Assembly: GCA_033296885.1 (NCBI GenBank)
Contig: MU863885.1
Coordinates: 310,001 to 374,000, forward strand
Source: Triangularia verruculosa
Lineage: Eukaryota; Ascomycota; Sordariomycetes; Sordariales; Podosporaceae
Reading direction: 5' to 3'
DNA length: 64,000 bases
Shown here: piece after piece, positions 20,738 to 33,681 of the stretch
Numbering within the stretch: position 1 is the first letter of the stretch
Layout: each line of letters opens with the position of its first letter
The notes under the pieces: model-generated
The model's input: the letters and a program-made list of their open reading frames with translations, nothing else
What the model was told of the DNA's origin: nothing
The model's database searches: none
Translations under genes and position numbers: made by a program

Positions 20738-22504
20738 ATGAGACCACCACCGAGCCTCCAGTTCCTGCGGCCGTACGCCCGGGTACCAGTGGCGTTCCAG
20801 CTCCTCCGCCGCGCGCAGTTATCACAGCGCTGCTCCTTCCACCTGGCCCGGCAGCAGGAACTGGAGCAGGCTGGCGCCCTCAAGTATCCCCGTATCCAGA
20901 ATGATGGCGGCGTTATTATGCGGATCCCCGACTTTCGGTCAAAGTATCGAGGCATTGAGCAGGGCACTGTAACCGAAGAGGAGGTTACTCTGCGAGGGCG
21001 AGTCGAGTCTGTCCGCCGCGCTGGGTCAAAGCTCGTCTTCATTGATATTAGAAGCGAATTCGAGAATGTTCAAGGGCTGTGCAACCTGGTCAAGCTCGTT
21101 GATGGTACCACGGGCGTTGGTCTGAAGGACCTGGCCCGGTTATTAAATAGGGGCGATATAATCTGTGCGTCCCATCTTGTGAACCGTGTCCATCTCGAGT
21201 GAAAGCGTGTTCAAGCATGCTGACACGTGTTGTGCTCCGTGATAGCTGTGACGGGCAAGGCCACAAGAACCCAAACTGGCGAGCTTTCCATCCAGGCCAT
21301 CCGGCTGCCGCAGGTTCTCGCCCCTAGCATCGTGCCCCGGCCGGAGAAGGTCGAAGACACATTGCATCGTCACATTGACATGCTCGCCCACCGCAGAACT
21401 GTAGACACCCTCCGACTGCGTTCATACATCATCCGCTATCTCCGAGACTTTTTTCACCAGCGCAACTTCCTCGAGTTCCAAACTCCCATTCTCTCAGGCA
21501 ATGCCGGTGGCGCCGTTGCCAGACCCTTCACTGTCCATGCCGAAGCCGTCAGCAAAGATGTGTCCCTTCGCATTGCCCCTGAACTTTGGCTAAAGCGCCT
21601 TGTCGTCGGTGGTGTTGACCGTGTCTTCGAGCTTGGTCCGGCCTTCCGCAACGAGGGCATTGACCAAACACACAACCCAGAGTTTACAATCTGCGAGTTC
21701 TATCACGCCTACGCCAACCTCCAGGATCTAATCACGACCACCCAGGACTTGATTCGCGGGGTAGCTGAGCACTGCTCAGAACTCATCTCCAACGGCACCC
21801 TGTCCTCGTTGCCCGAGGTCTCGGACCTTTCAGTCTACCAGCAGCCCTTCCAGCAAGCCGAGTTCATCCCGACCCTCGAGGCCAAACTCGGTTTTGTCTT
21901 GCCCGACTTGACGTCTCGCACCGCCCACCAAGACCTCGTCTCGCTTCTCGATCAGCACTCAATCCCCCGCTTCGACGGCCAGGACGCCCTCCCCTTGCCC
22001 AAACTCCTCGACAAGCTCGCCGAGCGCTACATCGAGCCACTGTCTCTGGCCTCCCCCCTCTTCATCACCCACCACCCGGTCATCATGTCCCCGCTCTCCA
22101 AGTCTTTCCTCTGCCCCAGCACCAAGCAGCACGTCTCGGCCAGGACGGAGCTGTTCATCAGGGGCAAGGAACTGGCAAACATGTACGAGGAGGAAAACGA
22201 TCCTTTTGCCCAGAGGGAGAAGTTTGCGGAGCAGATCAAGCAAAAGGATGTGGAAGAGGGGCAAAAGGTGGAGGTGGATGAGAGCTTTTGCTATGCCCTG
22301 GCCAGCGGGCTGCCGCCGACGGGGGGTTGGGGGTGCGGGGTGGAGAGGCTGGTGATGCTGATGGCGGGGACGGGGAGAATCAGTGAGGTGTTGAGTTTTG
22401 GGAATTTGAGGAATGTGGTGGTGGGCGGGAGTAATGTTGCGGTGACGGGGATGGAGGGGAAGGGGGAGGGGGATTTGGTGACACAAGAAGAAAAGAAGGA
22501 GTAG
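20738..22504 (+). CDS. MSK1: Mitochondrial lysyl-tRNA synthetase
   Basis: Class II synthetase that charges mitochondrial tRNA-Lys. The exons are 20738-21164 and 21246-22504 with an 81-nt intron (GTGCGT donor, ATGCTGACA branch region, GATAG acceptor), giving 561 residues. The N terminus (MRPPPSLQFLRPYARVP..LLRRAQLSQRCSFHLAR) is an Arg-rich presequence. The OB-fold tRNA-binding region includes VTLRGRVESVRRAGSKLVFI. The class II motifs are visible: motif 2 (FELGPAFRNEGIDQTHNPEF) and motif 3 (GWGCGVERLVMLM). The join turns the end RGDII into RGDIISVTGKATRT. The C terminus ends in a Gly-rich stretch and KKE. The region between motifs 2 and 3 is longer than in cytosolic LysRS, as is usual for the fungal mitochondrial enzyme. 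Confidence 0.93.
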
Positions 22505-23262
22505 ATGGGCAAGGAGGTCGGAATGTATGTATGATACCTATGTATGAATGGATAGACGGATACCCCGTTTGAGAGGTAGAGGCAGACTTGCTAGCCCTGA
22601 ACCAACAACTCTCTTTTGACTTCAACTAAACGATGTTTTCGTCGATGCCAGACACCTTGTTTAGTAACAAAAAGCTTAAGAACATCAGTGTTGAGACGAA
22701 TTTTCAGCACTGACTAACTTGAATACAAAGGCTTCATCATCCACATCACAATGCAACATCACACATCGTTTAAAAATAAAACTAGGCATTGCATTTCATG
22801 ACTATCTTTCGTGAATCCGTGGAACTCTCCGCCATAAATCATGCCCCCTGGTATCTGCTCGACTCCCAAACCCCAAATCATTGCCATAAATCTGCTGACC
22901 GAGAAGGAACCGCAAGCTATACCTGCGGTCTCTAGAATAAAACCCCCGGCCTCATATCCCCATGTCCATGCTTCCTGCTTTTTGTTTGTTATACATCCTC
23001 AAACACATCAGGAAAACTAAAAAATATATATATGTCTCGGTTTAACGCCTGCCGAATGACCCTGATGATGCCTCCGGACGGCGATGAAGTTGACGAAAGA
23101 GAGTCGTCGTATGCTTTTTTTTTGGTGTGTTTTCCGTTTTCATCTTTTTTTTTTTTTTGGTTGTTTTGGTGCGTAAGTCGGGGTAATAATACACCATCAA
23201 ACAAGCCCTTCTCCCGGATCATCATCTCCAGCCCCCGAACCATCCTTCTTGTTGTGGCATCA
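22505..23262. other. Convergent 3' region
   Basis: Between the ends of MSK1 and the F-box-like gene. It holds 3' untranslated sequence, an A-rich stretch near 22660-22790 and T-runs at 23113-23122 and 23145-23158. No gene was recognised. Confidence 0.5.
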
Positions 23263-26200
23263 TCACCACCTTCTGTGACCAGCGGGGACCACCTCCCATT
23301 CGTGGCGCTTCATGATCTTCACCCAGGCCTCGTAGTCGACGCGCTTGTCGGGAAAAGGATGGTCGAGGTCAAAAGGACGCAACAGAGGGGTGTGCAAGGA
23401 CAATAAACAGCTCTCGACCCTTGCATGAATCATCACGTGGGTTGATGCATCTTTACCATTCTGACTACGTCGCAAGCAGTCACGTCCAGCGAACCACATT
23501 CCGTTCTCCGAATTGGATTTTGGCTGGTAGCCTGGGATGCGGCGCAACTTGTCCCATCGCTTCGCCATGGCGATCCTCCTCTGAGCTTCGGGGTCGTCGA
23601 TTTTCCAGGCAAACCCCTTGAGCCAGATGTAGTGCTCGAAAAGAGCTTGAGATGCCGCCTCCGGCCACACCGAGCTCTCGAACCGTGCGTTGAAGCTCTC
23701 GGGAGGCTCGCCGCCGCACATCTCGTCATCGTACCAGTCCGCGTTTGGATGCTTGAATGGGTCTTCATGCTGAGGGCCACCCTCTCTGTAGTCGAAAGGC
23801 TCTGTTGGCCAGTTGTGTTTCCAGCGGTATCTCGAATACGTGTCCGTGTAATGGTGAAGGTTCTCTGGTTCGGGTGGGTAGACCACCGGGTCGGATGGGG
23901 AGAAGTTCATGAACTTGAGCCAGATGGCATCAGCTGTGCGGACCGCCTTGAGTGCCTTTTGCAAGTACTCGTTTCGACTGGGGTGAAGAACATCGGTGAG
24001 AGATCCCTTCTTGGTGTCCAAGTTCTCCAGGTAATGCTCAATGGCAATCCGTTTCCAGCGGCGTAGGTTGCTGCTTTCCATATCCCTGACGAAGTTGATC
24101 ATCTTGCAGCCCCAGCAAAGATCGATACGATGAGCATAGAGAGCATGAGGAAGCTTCGTGTTACAACCTTGGCATGTCTGGGTGCGGTGCCAGAACTGAA
24201 AAACATTGTCAGTCTCACCCCGTACAAGATGCAAGCCCGCCGGAGGCGCATTCTCCCCATGCCTGAAATCATCCCCGCTGGTAGCCGCCATCAGATCGTC
24301 GTAGAGTCTGTGCTGAATCTCCGTCTTAAGCTCTTCATACTTGTTCTTCCGCAGCTTCTCGACACGGGCTGCAACGCGATCCTGCAAAGCCGCCTGAGAA
24401 AGCCTACGACTGCCATAATTCTCCGCCATAACCTCGGTGCGGGCTTCGCGTTCGACGGAACGCTGGAAAACCTCTGGAAGCACGAGAGCTCTGAGCTCCC
24501 GCTTAAAGGTGACCATGGCGTCTCGCGCTTTCAAGGTCCACAAACAATCCCATCCGGGTAGACGACGGACGAAGCTAAAGAATGATGCGCTGTCGCTCAC
24601 CAGGTCCATCCCGATTTCTTCGGCGTCATACCAGCACCGCATCATGAGGGCGACAACGGCCTTGGGGGTATGGAAGGTCGGTTCGTTGTACACGACACCG
24701 TAAGAGCCAAGCCGCTTGCAGGTATTTGGGCCACGAAAGAAAAATGGGCTGAAGTCCAACTGAACATAGCTAGGATTGGGGTCCTGCTCATCGACCGAGG
24801 TCGCCGATGTGGCGACAGAAACCTGACTGGTGTCGGCGTCAGTCAACAAAGATGTGTCATTGCTGCTCGAGGGATCCCCATTCTCCGAGGCACTCGTGCT
24901 ATCGGTAGCAATGTTGTTGGTCTCAGTATCCTCGCCGTCGGTATTCTTTGCGTTCTGGTCATTGCTCTCCTCTTTGTTTTCGCCCTCTGTGGGGTTGCTG
25001 GTACACAAGGCTTTGTGACGGTCGGTGCGATATGATCGAGGGTGTCTCTTGATGATATCAATCAATGCAGGAAGCTGAGTGACATCTAGGAGGTCGCAGC
25101 GAGAAATAGACAAGGTTTCGAGGTTCGGCATGGAACTGATCACGAGGTCCACCGTCTTGACATCCAGAAACGGGAGCCTGTCCAGGACAATGTGACGGAA
25201 GCTCAGCGGGATCGTGATGAACTTTTGTGCTAGAATCACAAGTTAGATGGAATGTACCCCAAATACACCAACGGTAAATACTTACTGAGCCTCACGGTTC
25301 TGCTGAACTCGTCTCGATACGGCGTCAGGCTTGGAAGCGCCGGGGTGTTTGAAGTGATGACGAGAACCTCGCGCCGGACACCAGGATCCTTGACCATGTT
25401 TCCATGATTGTCATACTGAGGGAGGAAGTCGCTGATCTGATACGCCTCCCTGGCGAAGTTCCAGAATTCCTGTTTGCGAGTTAGCTTTGAATAGAAAGAA
25501 ACCCAAGGTCCCAACAAGGAGCACCAACCATGACGTGAGACACAATATGACCAGCCTGTTTGCAAGTGAACGCAAGTGCTGTGATATCTCGAACACTCGG
25601 ATGCAAGAGATTGACTATCTCTTGGCCGTACTGAAGGTTTGACAAGAACTGGAGGAAGGGATTCTTCTCGTTCACGTCCCTTGTTGTCTGGTTTATGGCA
25701 GGGTTTATCTGTGGTATGGTGTTAGTTTGATGGACCCTGGTAAACTCAACTGGGAGTAAGACTTACACCACCCAAAAATCCGCGAATGGCCGGGGGATTT
25801 TGGTTGCAGTTGTCACGAGCCTCGAACAACTCCAGCATGTCATTCTTCTTGTAGAGCTCTCGGACTTCCTTCTTTTGCTTCGGAGTGTAATCCTGGAAGA
25901 CGGGCGGCAGCGACTCGCGATGGCCTTTCTTGAGAGCAGTGGCTAGCTCTTTCTCAACATCCTTCCCCTCAAGAGAAACCCACGGACGATTGTAGTTGAA
26001 ATTGAGAGTGCCATACTTATCAACGGGGGTACCCTAATACGAGTGTTAGATGCCTGAGTTTCTGAGTCATCAGGAATGCGACTTACATAGAGTTTGGTCA
26101 TCTCCCACGGCTTGGGGTACGAGGATGATCTAGTGCGACCAGCATTGCCTGGGACTTGAGAATTCTGAGGCCCGTTGCTGCGGTTTTTACCGGAACGACC

Positions 26201-26353
26201 AGAACCGTTGGGAGCGCCGTTGTTGGGGCTGGGACGCTGGTAACCCTCCGGAAGCTCGAGTTGGGCAGCCCGTCTGGTGGCTTGGGCGCTTGATTCGCCG
26301 TTCTGGGCGGCGTTCTGCCTACCCTTCTTGCGGTTGTTCCTCGCTTTGGCCAT
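23263..26353 (-). CDS. F-box-like protein with zinc-binding cysteines, function unknown
   Basis: Five exons on the minus strand: 26353-26087, 26033-25767, 25708-25529, 25469-25286 and 25229-23263. All four introns have GT...AG borders (GTAAGT, GTAAGT, GTTGGT, GTAAGT) and YTRAC-type branch points, and the joined frame is open for 954 residues. Residues 1-85 are basic and Gly/Asn-rich (MAKARNNRKKGRQ). Residues about 190-235 (NPFLQFLSNLQYGQEIVNLL...ALAFTCKQAG) resemble an F-box-like fold. Exon 5 starts with leucine-rich-repeat-like text (LDRLPFLDVKTVDLVISSMP, LETLSISRCDLLDV), then an acidic Ser/Thr/Asn-rich linker. A CXXC...CXXC pair (CQGCNTKLPHALYAHRIDLC) near 650-680 suggests zinc binding. The Trp/Tyr-rich C terminus is not recognised. 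It may be a substrate adaptor for ubiquitin ligation; this is inference only. Confidence 0.75.
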
Positions 26354-29300
26354 GATTTCAGCGGGCGAGGTAGGCAAAACGATGTTGTCTTCGACTGTTC
26401 ACTCAAGACGGTGAGTTGTACTATTCTCAAGTGAGGAGGGTATGGATAAGAAGTGGGCGTAATTATGGGTATAATTTAAACCCCAAAAAGCTCAACTGGA
26501 CCAACGAAAGGTGCCAAAGAAGTCAGGAGGGTAAAGGAATGGGAGAACAGTGTAGGTGGAAGTCAAGAACGGGGATATAAATGGTCGAAAGACCGCAGGA
26601 AGGTTGGCTTGTGATAAAGGCTGTGAAATGAAGGCTAATTCAAGCCACCGCCACAGTAGCCACAAAAGTGAATGGTAGGAAGGAGCAGAGGGTTTGATGG
26701 CATCAAAGTGGCCCAGTTCTGCGGTCCGGGTGCCAAGATAGAAAAAAAGAAGAGAAAAAGTAGAGAAGAGATAAGAGTTTGATGGTTCCAGTGAGGGAGG
26801 AAGAAGTCGGGCAGTTGTGACGTTGGCAGTGTGGGGGCAGTTGACAGAAAATTTCTGAAGGAGGTGGTGATAACAGAATTTTCTCAATGGAGAGATGAAA
26901 TAGAAGGTAGAAGGGGGTCATGAAGAGGAGAGAGCATCAAGGGCTGATGATAGGGATAAAGAAATGCAAAGGAGGCTGGTGCTGGAGATGTTGGTGGCAA
27001 AAATAACAGGGAAAGAGAAAACAAGGAGCGGGAGATGATGGTGAGGATGGGGAGGCTCGGAACGATAGAGAAGAAACCTGTGAAACATACCGGTTTCGGC
27101 GCGGAGAGACAATGCTGTCTCAATGTTGAACGTTCACTGGCGGTACATTTTGGTTAGCTGAGTGTTCACAAACGGTATGCTTCCTGCGCTTGCGCGCGGC
27201 GCTTTCTTCGAGATAGCCGCGAGGAAGCAATGAAGTCGAGTGCTTGGCCTGCTTGCGGTCTCGTCAAGAACAGCATGGTTTCTTCGCGCTCAATGACCGC
27301 GTGCAGGCCAAAGAAGTGTCGTCCAAACACTTTGGCAACTGCGTGAGGAGGCCGACAAGGGTGTGAGAGAAATACGTACAAGTTGCGGTGTAAAGAAGGT
27401 CGAGGTTGCGTTGGTGACTTCTTTGCTGATGGTGGTCGTAAGAAGCAAAGGAAGAAGACGGAGAGGGAGGGAAGGCAAGAATATATACCCCCCATGGAAA
27501 AGGAGGCGGCTGGGGTCAGTGCTCTCTCTGCTCTTGCAACCTTGAAGGCTTATCTTCCCCCACAGTGAATAGACAAAGAGTCAAATATTGTTGAGGGGCA
27601 TGCTCGCAAAATCAAGGCGGCTGGGAGATACTGAGGTGATTCACTCATCAGGATAACCAGATCCACTCGCCTAGAAACACCGAGATGTGCTCCCGACTAG
27701 TCCAGAACAAAGACTTGGGGAGCAGTGGAAACTTGAGGAGCACATCACTACACTCATTGTATCAGACTATCAGTGAATATCTCTTTGCAGGTGAAGTCGG
27801 AGGAGCAAGAATTGGTTGGCCAGTAGATAAGATACCAGATCAAGATAGGACTATCAGACACGTTGCTCTTTGATTCACTTTGGCGAGAACCGGAACGATT
27901 CAAGGCCATCAAGCCTCCGCCATCTTTTCTCCCTTCCCGTATGGCAACGATATCATCAATGACCTCAGTGCCTGAGGTTTAATCGATGCGGTTGGTCCAG
28001 CCGCTTTAATTCTTGACCAGCACCCTCGGCACATGACCGGTCAGGGATACCCAGCGTCTGCCGGGGAAGGAACAGTTATCGGTCCGGGATACCGGGAAGG
28101 AACAGCTCGGCCCGGTATTCAAGGGATTCAGCTCCGACCGGGATGCCCGGGATTTACGGGAAGGAACAGCACGGAACGGCCCAGCGGCCTCGATAGTGAA
28201 GAGCCGGATCCGATGAGACGGAAGCGGAGCCGAGGCCCTGGCTGGAACTGAGCTGGCTAGCTTGTGTAGGTGACCGGAAGAATCTTGGCTGATTGGGTGG
28301 GCTTAGAATGATGGGATAGAATAATGGCCAAACCAAGACCAGCAAGAGCATGGGTTCGAACTGAAGAATCATTTTGACGTTGAATATATATAAACGCTTA
28401 TGCTGCAGTTTTCATTTCCACTTCATCTGGCTGCCCGCCCAGCCAACATCCCGTGAACCCATAAACTACTATCAACTAGTTCCCCATTCGGCTGAGCTTT
28501 CGGGTAATGCATAATAAAACTTTTCGAAGGAAGTACCTAGTTAAACAATGCAAGAGCCCGTTGTTGTAAGAGATATATTCTTTAACCTTGGACAAAAGAT
28601 CTGATTGTACCGAGTTTAGTATCCAAAGTTAGACTTTAATGAAGATGATGTACAAGACAGGAAAATACATTTTCTATCAGATTGTGCACAAAGCATACCG
28701 AGGCAAGTCTAAAGCACGTGGCTTGGACTTTCTCTTGTACCTTGGATAGTCATTATCCCTGAGGGTCCGTGCTCACAATCAGGGGTATGTTGACACAGGA
28801 CGTTCCCAGAGCAACAGCAGTGTCGAGCTCCTCAAGCTTACAAAAGGACAGCCAATGAAATGAAACGGACAAGGAAAAGCGGTAGTACCTAGGTATATTT
28901 ATGTACGCTATGTTTGCCCCGGAGCAAGAGTGTACCTACCTAGTGGGAAGCAAGCATGAGTGTTGGAGCAACAAAAGTGTACGTGTTGATAACAACCAGT
29001 AGGACTGGGCAGTAAGACCTAGACTGTCACTTGCCAGTCCAACCGAGAAAAAAAAGATCACGAGGGGCAGATGAGCGGGCTTCATCGAGGCGGAGGGTAA
29101 ACCAAGAGAACAAGGCCGATAACGGGGTGTCACCTCATTGGTAAGAGTTGGTCTGTTGTCCCACACACACCAATCTTCAACTTTCAAGTGGGAGTGTAGG
29201 GAGATACGTACTTGAAGCTCTGACGGGTGCCCTGCAGCCATGAAAAGAAACAACGGGGTGGAGGACTAAGCAAGGGCGAAAGTATGGGATAGATATGGAT

Positions 29301-32300
29301 CGGAAATGAGGCTTTGATGCTACCAAGCTATCAAAGACGATGCAGAGATGAGGGCTGGTGAAGGCATCAACAGCCAGGCGAAGAAAGAGGCATGTAATCT
29401 GTGACTGGCTCGTGACAATGAAAAATCGAGAAACCCCGCAGCATCCTCTCAACCAAGTAAAGGCACATTTTCCAGTCTTCCTGCACCACTGACGATTAGT
29501 AAATATGGTTGCTCCCCGAATTAGCTCGACTTCACCAAGACATGCGGCAGGCTGATTCGAAGGTCGCGTGCTGCCTAGGCCGATTGGAAGAGCCACCTGT
29601 GCCGCCCTACCAAGAAATACGTGATTATCTCCATCCATGAGGCATATCAGTGGCTTTCTAGGCCGATTGTTACCTAAACTGAGATCGACAGTTGCGGACT
29701 TAATGGCGTTTGGCGGAACCTTCGACTTATAAGTCATGTGCGGGGTCAAATCGCGGGTCTGAGACGACGGGCGAGGGAAATAGAAGAAGGAACTGAGACT
29801 GCAGGTACTCGCTTGGCTCTCGCGGTCACGCAAACTGTGCAGTAGCCTGCATGAGCGTTGATGCAGGATGACAGGCGATAGTAATGGTCAGCTGCCTCCA
29901 AGTCGGTTTGGATGAGATGAGCCAGTCTCAGACCCCACGCGCTCTTGTATGCGGGCGCCTTCAAATGTATCGGAAAAGGTAGGGATCATGTATGTAACTG
30001 TTAAACAAGAGCAAAGGCAGTAGGAAACACTGATATTTCGATAAGGTTTGTAGATAAGGACAACGTTTGTGTAAGTCGGTTGCGGTTGGCTAACAGCACC
30101 ATCTGGTGGGCACCACTTGCACAGCGTATCCAGACGGCGTGGGTGAGATAATAATGATAGATCTCGATGTAATATATTGCAGGTTAGAAATGAAGACGAG
30201 AGTAAGAGGTCACTCTCTGATGTTGCAATCTCAAATTGGAAATCGCGATCTCTCAAAGGTAGCAGCACCCACCCCGCCGCCAAGATACCTCATTGAAACG
30301 ATGGATGATTGGAGGGAATGGTGAGGGGGGCGTGTCTGCAAAGTGGGCGTACACTATCACAAGATCTGGCCGACCACCAACAGCAAGGACTGTCAGGATT
30401 TCCAAAATCTTGACTGTCTGGTCTGATCCGATCATGACTGTTCGTTGACTGTCGTTCCGGCTCGCGGTGCATGCTGCACGTCTCAACACCGAAGATCTGC
30501 TTCTTGTTCGAGGTTCCTAACCTTTTCCAGTCTAGTGAGATTCCGGCATTGGAACGTAAACCCACAACTTATCACGTTTATATGCTGTTATCACCAAAAC
30601 ATATCTTGTTGTGTTGCGTCGAGGCAACCAAGAGCGAGATATTTTGGAGATTGTGGTTGGTCTCGAGAACCGAGTGGCAGCGTATCACCAAACGGCTTTT
30701 TCTGAACCGATGCCTGCACTAGCTAGCAGTGGACGGACGAAGGTAGACATCGGTGGCAGCCAACTTCACCAACCGCTAACCTAGATGCGCTTATACATGG
30801 TGTAGGACTGTACAGATGGTAGAATGCAAGTCGGGACCCGCCAACCAACCTGAAGACGGAGTTTGAGACACTTGCCTCTTCTTGGTCTGACAATGTGGAA
30901 ATATTTCTTGCCATGGACTATCGGAACCGACAATGCGACCAAGGGTTTTGGAAGGGTCGGTGAAGGTGAGCCCGAAAATGCTTTGTCGAATCCTAGTCGC
31001 GGCTGGCTAAGTTCAAGTTTATGTGGTTCAACAATACCGGAAGCAGATGCCGCCAGGGCTCACAGCTGCTACAACCCAGGTATCAAGGTCCCATAATCGT
31101 ATTCATTGGCGAGCCACCAGCATAAAATAGTGTAGTACTGTACGGATAGCCCTCGTGAAAAAAAAACTCCGAGCCTTGACGTAATTCTGGCGGCCGATAT
31201 GGCGACCCATCGGGTTGAAAATAGCCAAATCTCGCGCCCACCCTATTCCCTACCCACATTTCACGACAACCAACCTATGTTTTGTGAGTCGCCAAACGCC
31301 ATATCCAGGGAACGAATCACGAATTCCATGACCATCTGTTTTGGGTGCTGCTGAGAAAAGCCGGGGAAAGATTCACACGAGTGGCACGGCTTCTGTTCAC
31401 GATCCACTGATGGCACAAAAGGCTGTTCAATCCAGACGCCGCCCCACCCCACCCGGGCAAGCTGCAAGCTGCAAGCTCATGTGCGACCATGAAGAATCAT
31501 GCGCCCTTCGAGTTGGTTGCATGTGTGGAAACGCCCAGTGTCTTTGACTGAGCTCGAGGATGGCATTGGTTGGACAGAAGCACTGCCAGTCAGGCCACGA
31601 GGAGGGGCAGCGGCATGGCGTCGACTCGAAGCTCGAATTTGCCATCCTGTCGCTCGAACACCTCTTTGGTGGTCTGGTGGACATATCTTCAAATTCGAGC
31701 TGCCGCGATGTCAGAAAAGCGGTCAAGGCGGTGATGGCCCTTCCACCGTAACCCCACGACTTGACAAGGCGCCACCAACCGGAGCGGGCTCGGCTTGCCG
31801 ATGTTGAGGCTGCTTTCTCCCCTGCCCGCAAACCCCTGCTTTTGTTGGCGTTGATTTTGCTTGAATCTCATCGCTCGATTTGGCTGCCGAATGCAGGGGG
31901 CGGAAATCTACGAAAATGTAAATTGGTGATACGGGATATCAGCACAACAGCGCAAAGTACACGACAGAAAAGGCGGAAGGAGATGCCGCTTGTTGTCGTT
32001 GAGGTCGACGTCGACGTTGGGATTCTGGCTGTACCGGGTTCATCGATGCAGCGACGTTGAAACCAACGTCCAGCCTTCCCTGCCATGTGCGATGTGCGGC
32101 GGCAGTGGGGCCAAGCTTGTCAAGATGATCTGACATTGGAGCATAAAGGTTCTTTCCACCTCGAGTCCTCGACCGTCTCTCCTGATGGCCAACAGCTGCC
32201 AATGCACCCCTATTTAAACAAGCTGTGGACGTGTTGCTGCAGTTGTGCAAAAAAGAGGTCCCGTTGGACCCCCTTTTAAGGAGTCATCGCGAAAGGTGCA

Positions 32301-33681
32301 CCGACCCTGAAATGTTTCGGCGAGTGGTGGTGTCGTCCGAACGGGCAGATGTCATGTGGAGTCCAACGAACGCCATCTGGGGTGCGAGCACAGGCTAGTG
32401 AAAAGGTGAGTGGAAATGGGTGGGGCTACAATTGATTACGTTCTCATAACATCGGCACCAAATTTTACGGGAGTGGAGCTCTGGCACACGGCAGGCGGTT
32501 GTCTCCTCCATCCACAGCAAACGCCCCACATTGCAACGTGCGAACCCTTCTTTTTTGACGCAAAGCTTGGGACGTTTTCTTTCAAATTACAGGATCGCCA
32601 TCAAGACATCAACGCTGCCGGTTCACAGCAGGCCTCCGTTTTCACTGTGTGAAAAAAAAAACACAGCAGCATTGGGCAGCTCTGACCATTATGGATATCC
32701 ACAGCTAATAGACAAGAAGAGAAAACTCTGTTTTTGGCGGTCTATGTTGCTGCTAGGTAGGATGTTTTATGAAGCCCCCCAGCCCAGGCTCCAGACGCAA
32801 GGCCCTGATCGACAAGGAGAACGGGTTACGGTACCTTACGTTCAGCGAGGGCTACCAGCAGAACATGTCACTCTCTGCGACTCCCTCAGGCTGGTTCGAT
32901 GACGTCCCAGCGTTCTCCCTGACACAGAAGCGACCTGCCGGTACTTGTCGCCAAAGTACCTCCTGCAGGCTGGCCGGGACCCCAGAAGCGCACTGGCCAG
33001 CGAAGATGCACTGGATGTGGACCTTGGACCTTGAGAGCTCTGGTGGCTGCAGCAGGCGCGTGCAAAGGGGGAAAAAGAGAAAACTGGATCCCTGTCTAAA
33101 AACGGCTGAAGCAATTTCGTGTTCTCCCAGCAACTGAACATCGCTCGCTGGCGAGTGGGTGACGGTGTGCTTTCTTTGCCTGCCCAGCAGCCGGTCAGAG
33201 CAAGGATTGCAGAGGAAGTTCAGATAATTCGGCGGGAGAGGCGCACAGTGTTGCTTCCGTTTTGGGCCAGGCCAGGGGAAACGGACCACTCACGGCGCGG
33301 CTTTCTTGGGAGTGAAGGCTCGCAAGGTGACAGGACCGGGGGGATGGGGGACGGTGTGTAGACTGTGGGAAGTGGACGGATCGCACAAGAGTCCTACCGT
33401 TTCCCGTCCCTGAGCACGACCGACTGCCAGTTCCGAAATAAGTACCCCCAGGAACCACACACGGCTCACCTTCCATTCTCCTCTCTCTCCTTCTCTCCTT
33501 CCCACCACCAGCCAAAACACCATCTCTCCTCGACGAGATTTTTCTGCGTCTTCCAGACCAGTGCAGGCCACGCGTGCTTAATATTTCTTGCGAAGTCTTC
33601 TCTCAGTGATACCCCCGATACCCATTTTTTCTTTTTTCTTGAGATACCCAGATACCCTGCTTTTGCAACAAAACATCCAAA
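26354..33681. other. 7.3-kb gene-poor region
   Basis: No open frame here has a family signature, and the longer ones (about 130-220 codons, for example 29177-29833 minus and 31427-31831 minus) overlap others on the opposite strand and often lack an ATG. The left 0.8 kb is CT-rich on the minus strand, as expected for a long leader of the F-box-like gene. Three GGGAAGGAACAG copies occur at 28064-28169. A CT-rich leader at 33460-33530 precedes the PH-domain gene. No tRNA or transposase fragment was recognised. Long noncoding RNAs or decayed genes cannot be ruled out. Confidence 0.45.
28039..28169 (+). repeat. Degenerate short repeats with GGGAAGGAACAG
   Basis: GGGAAGGAACAG occurs at 28064-28075, 28094-28105 and 28158-28169. 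Each copy follows a variable GG(T/A)(C)NGGGATAC/GCC-like block (28039, 28081, 28138). The spacing is irregular. It is locally GC-rich against its surroundings. Confidence 0.6.

Noticed and set aside
28350..28375. GGGTTCGAACT, resembling a tRNA B-box
   Set aside because: No matching A-box upstream and no T-stem or acceptor stem can form.
29177..29833. 218-codon minus frame in the gene-poor region
   Set aside because: No ATG-linked domain, no family similarity and overlapping frames on the other strand.
32885..32910. GGTTCGATGAC, resembling a tRNA B-box
   Set aside because: Flanks do not pair and no Pol III terminator follows.
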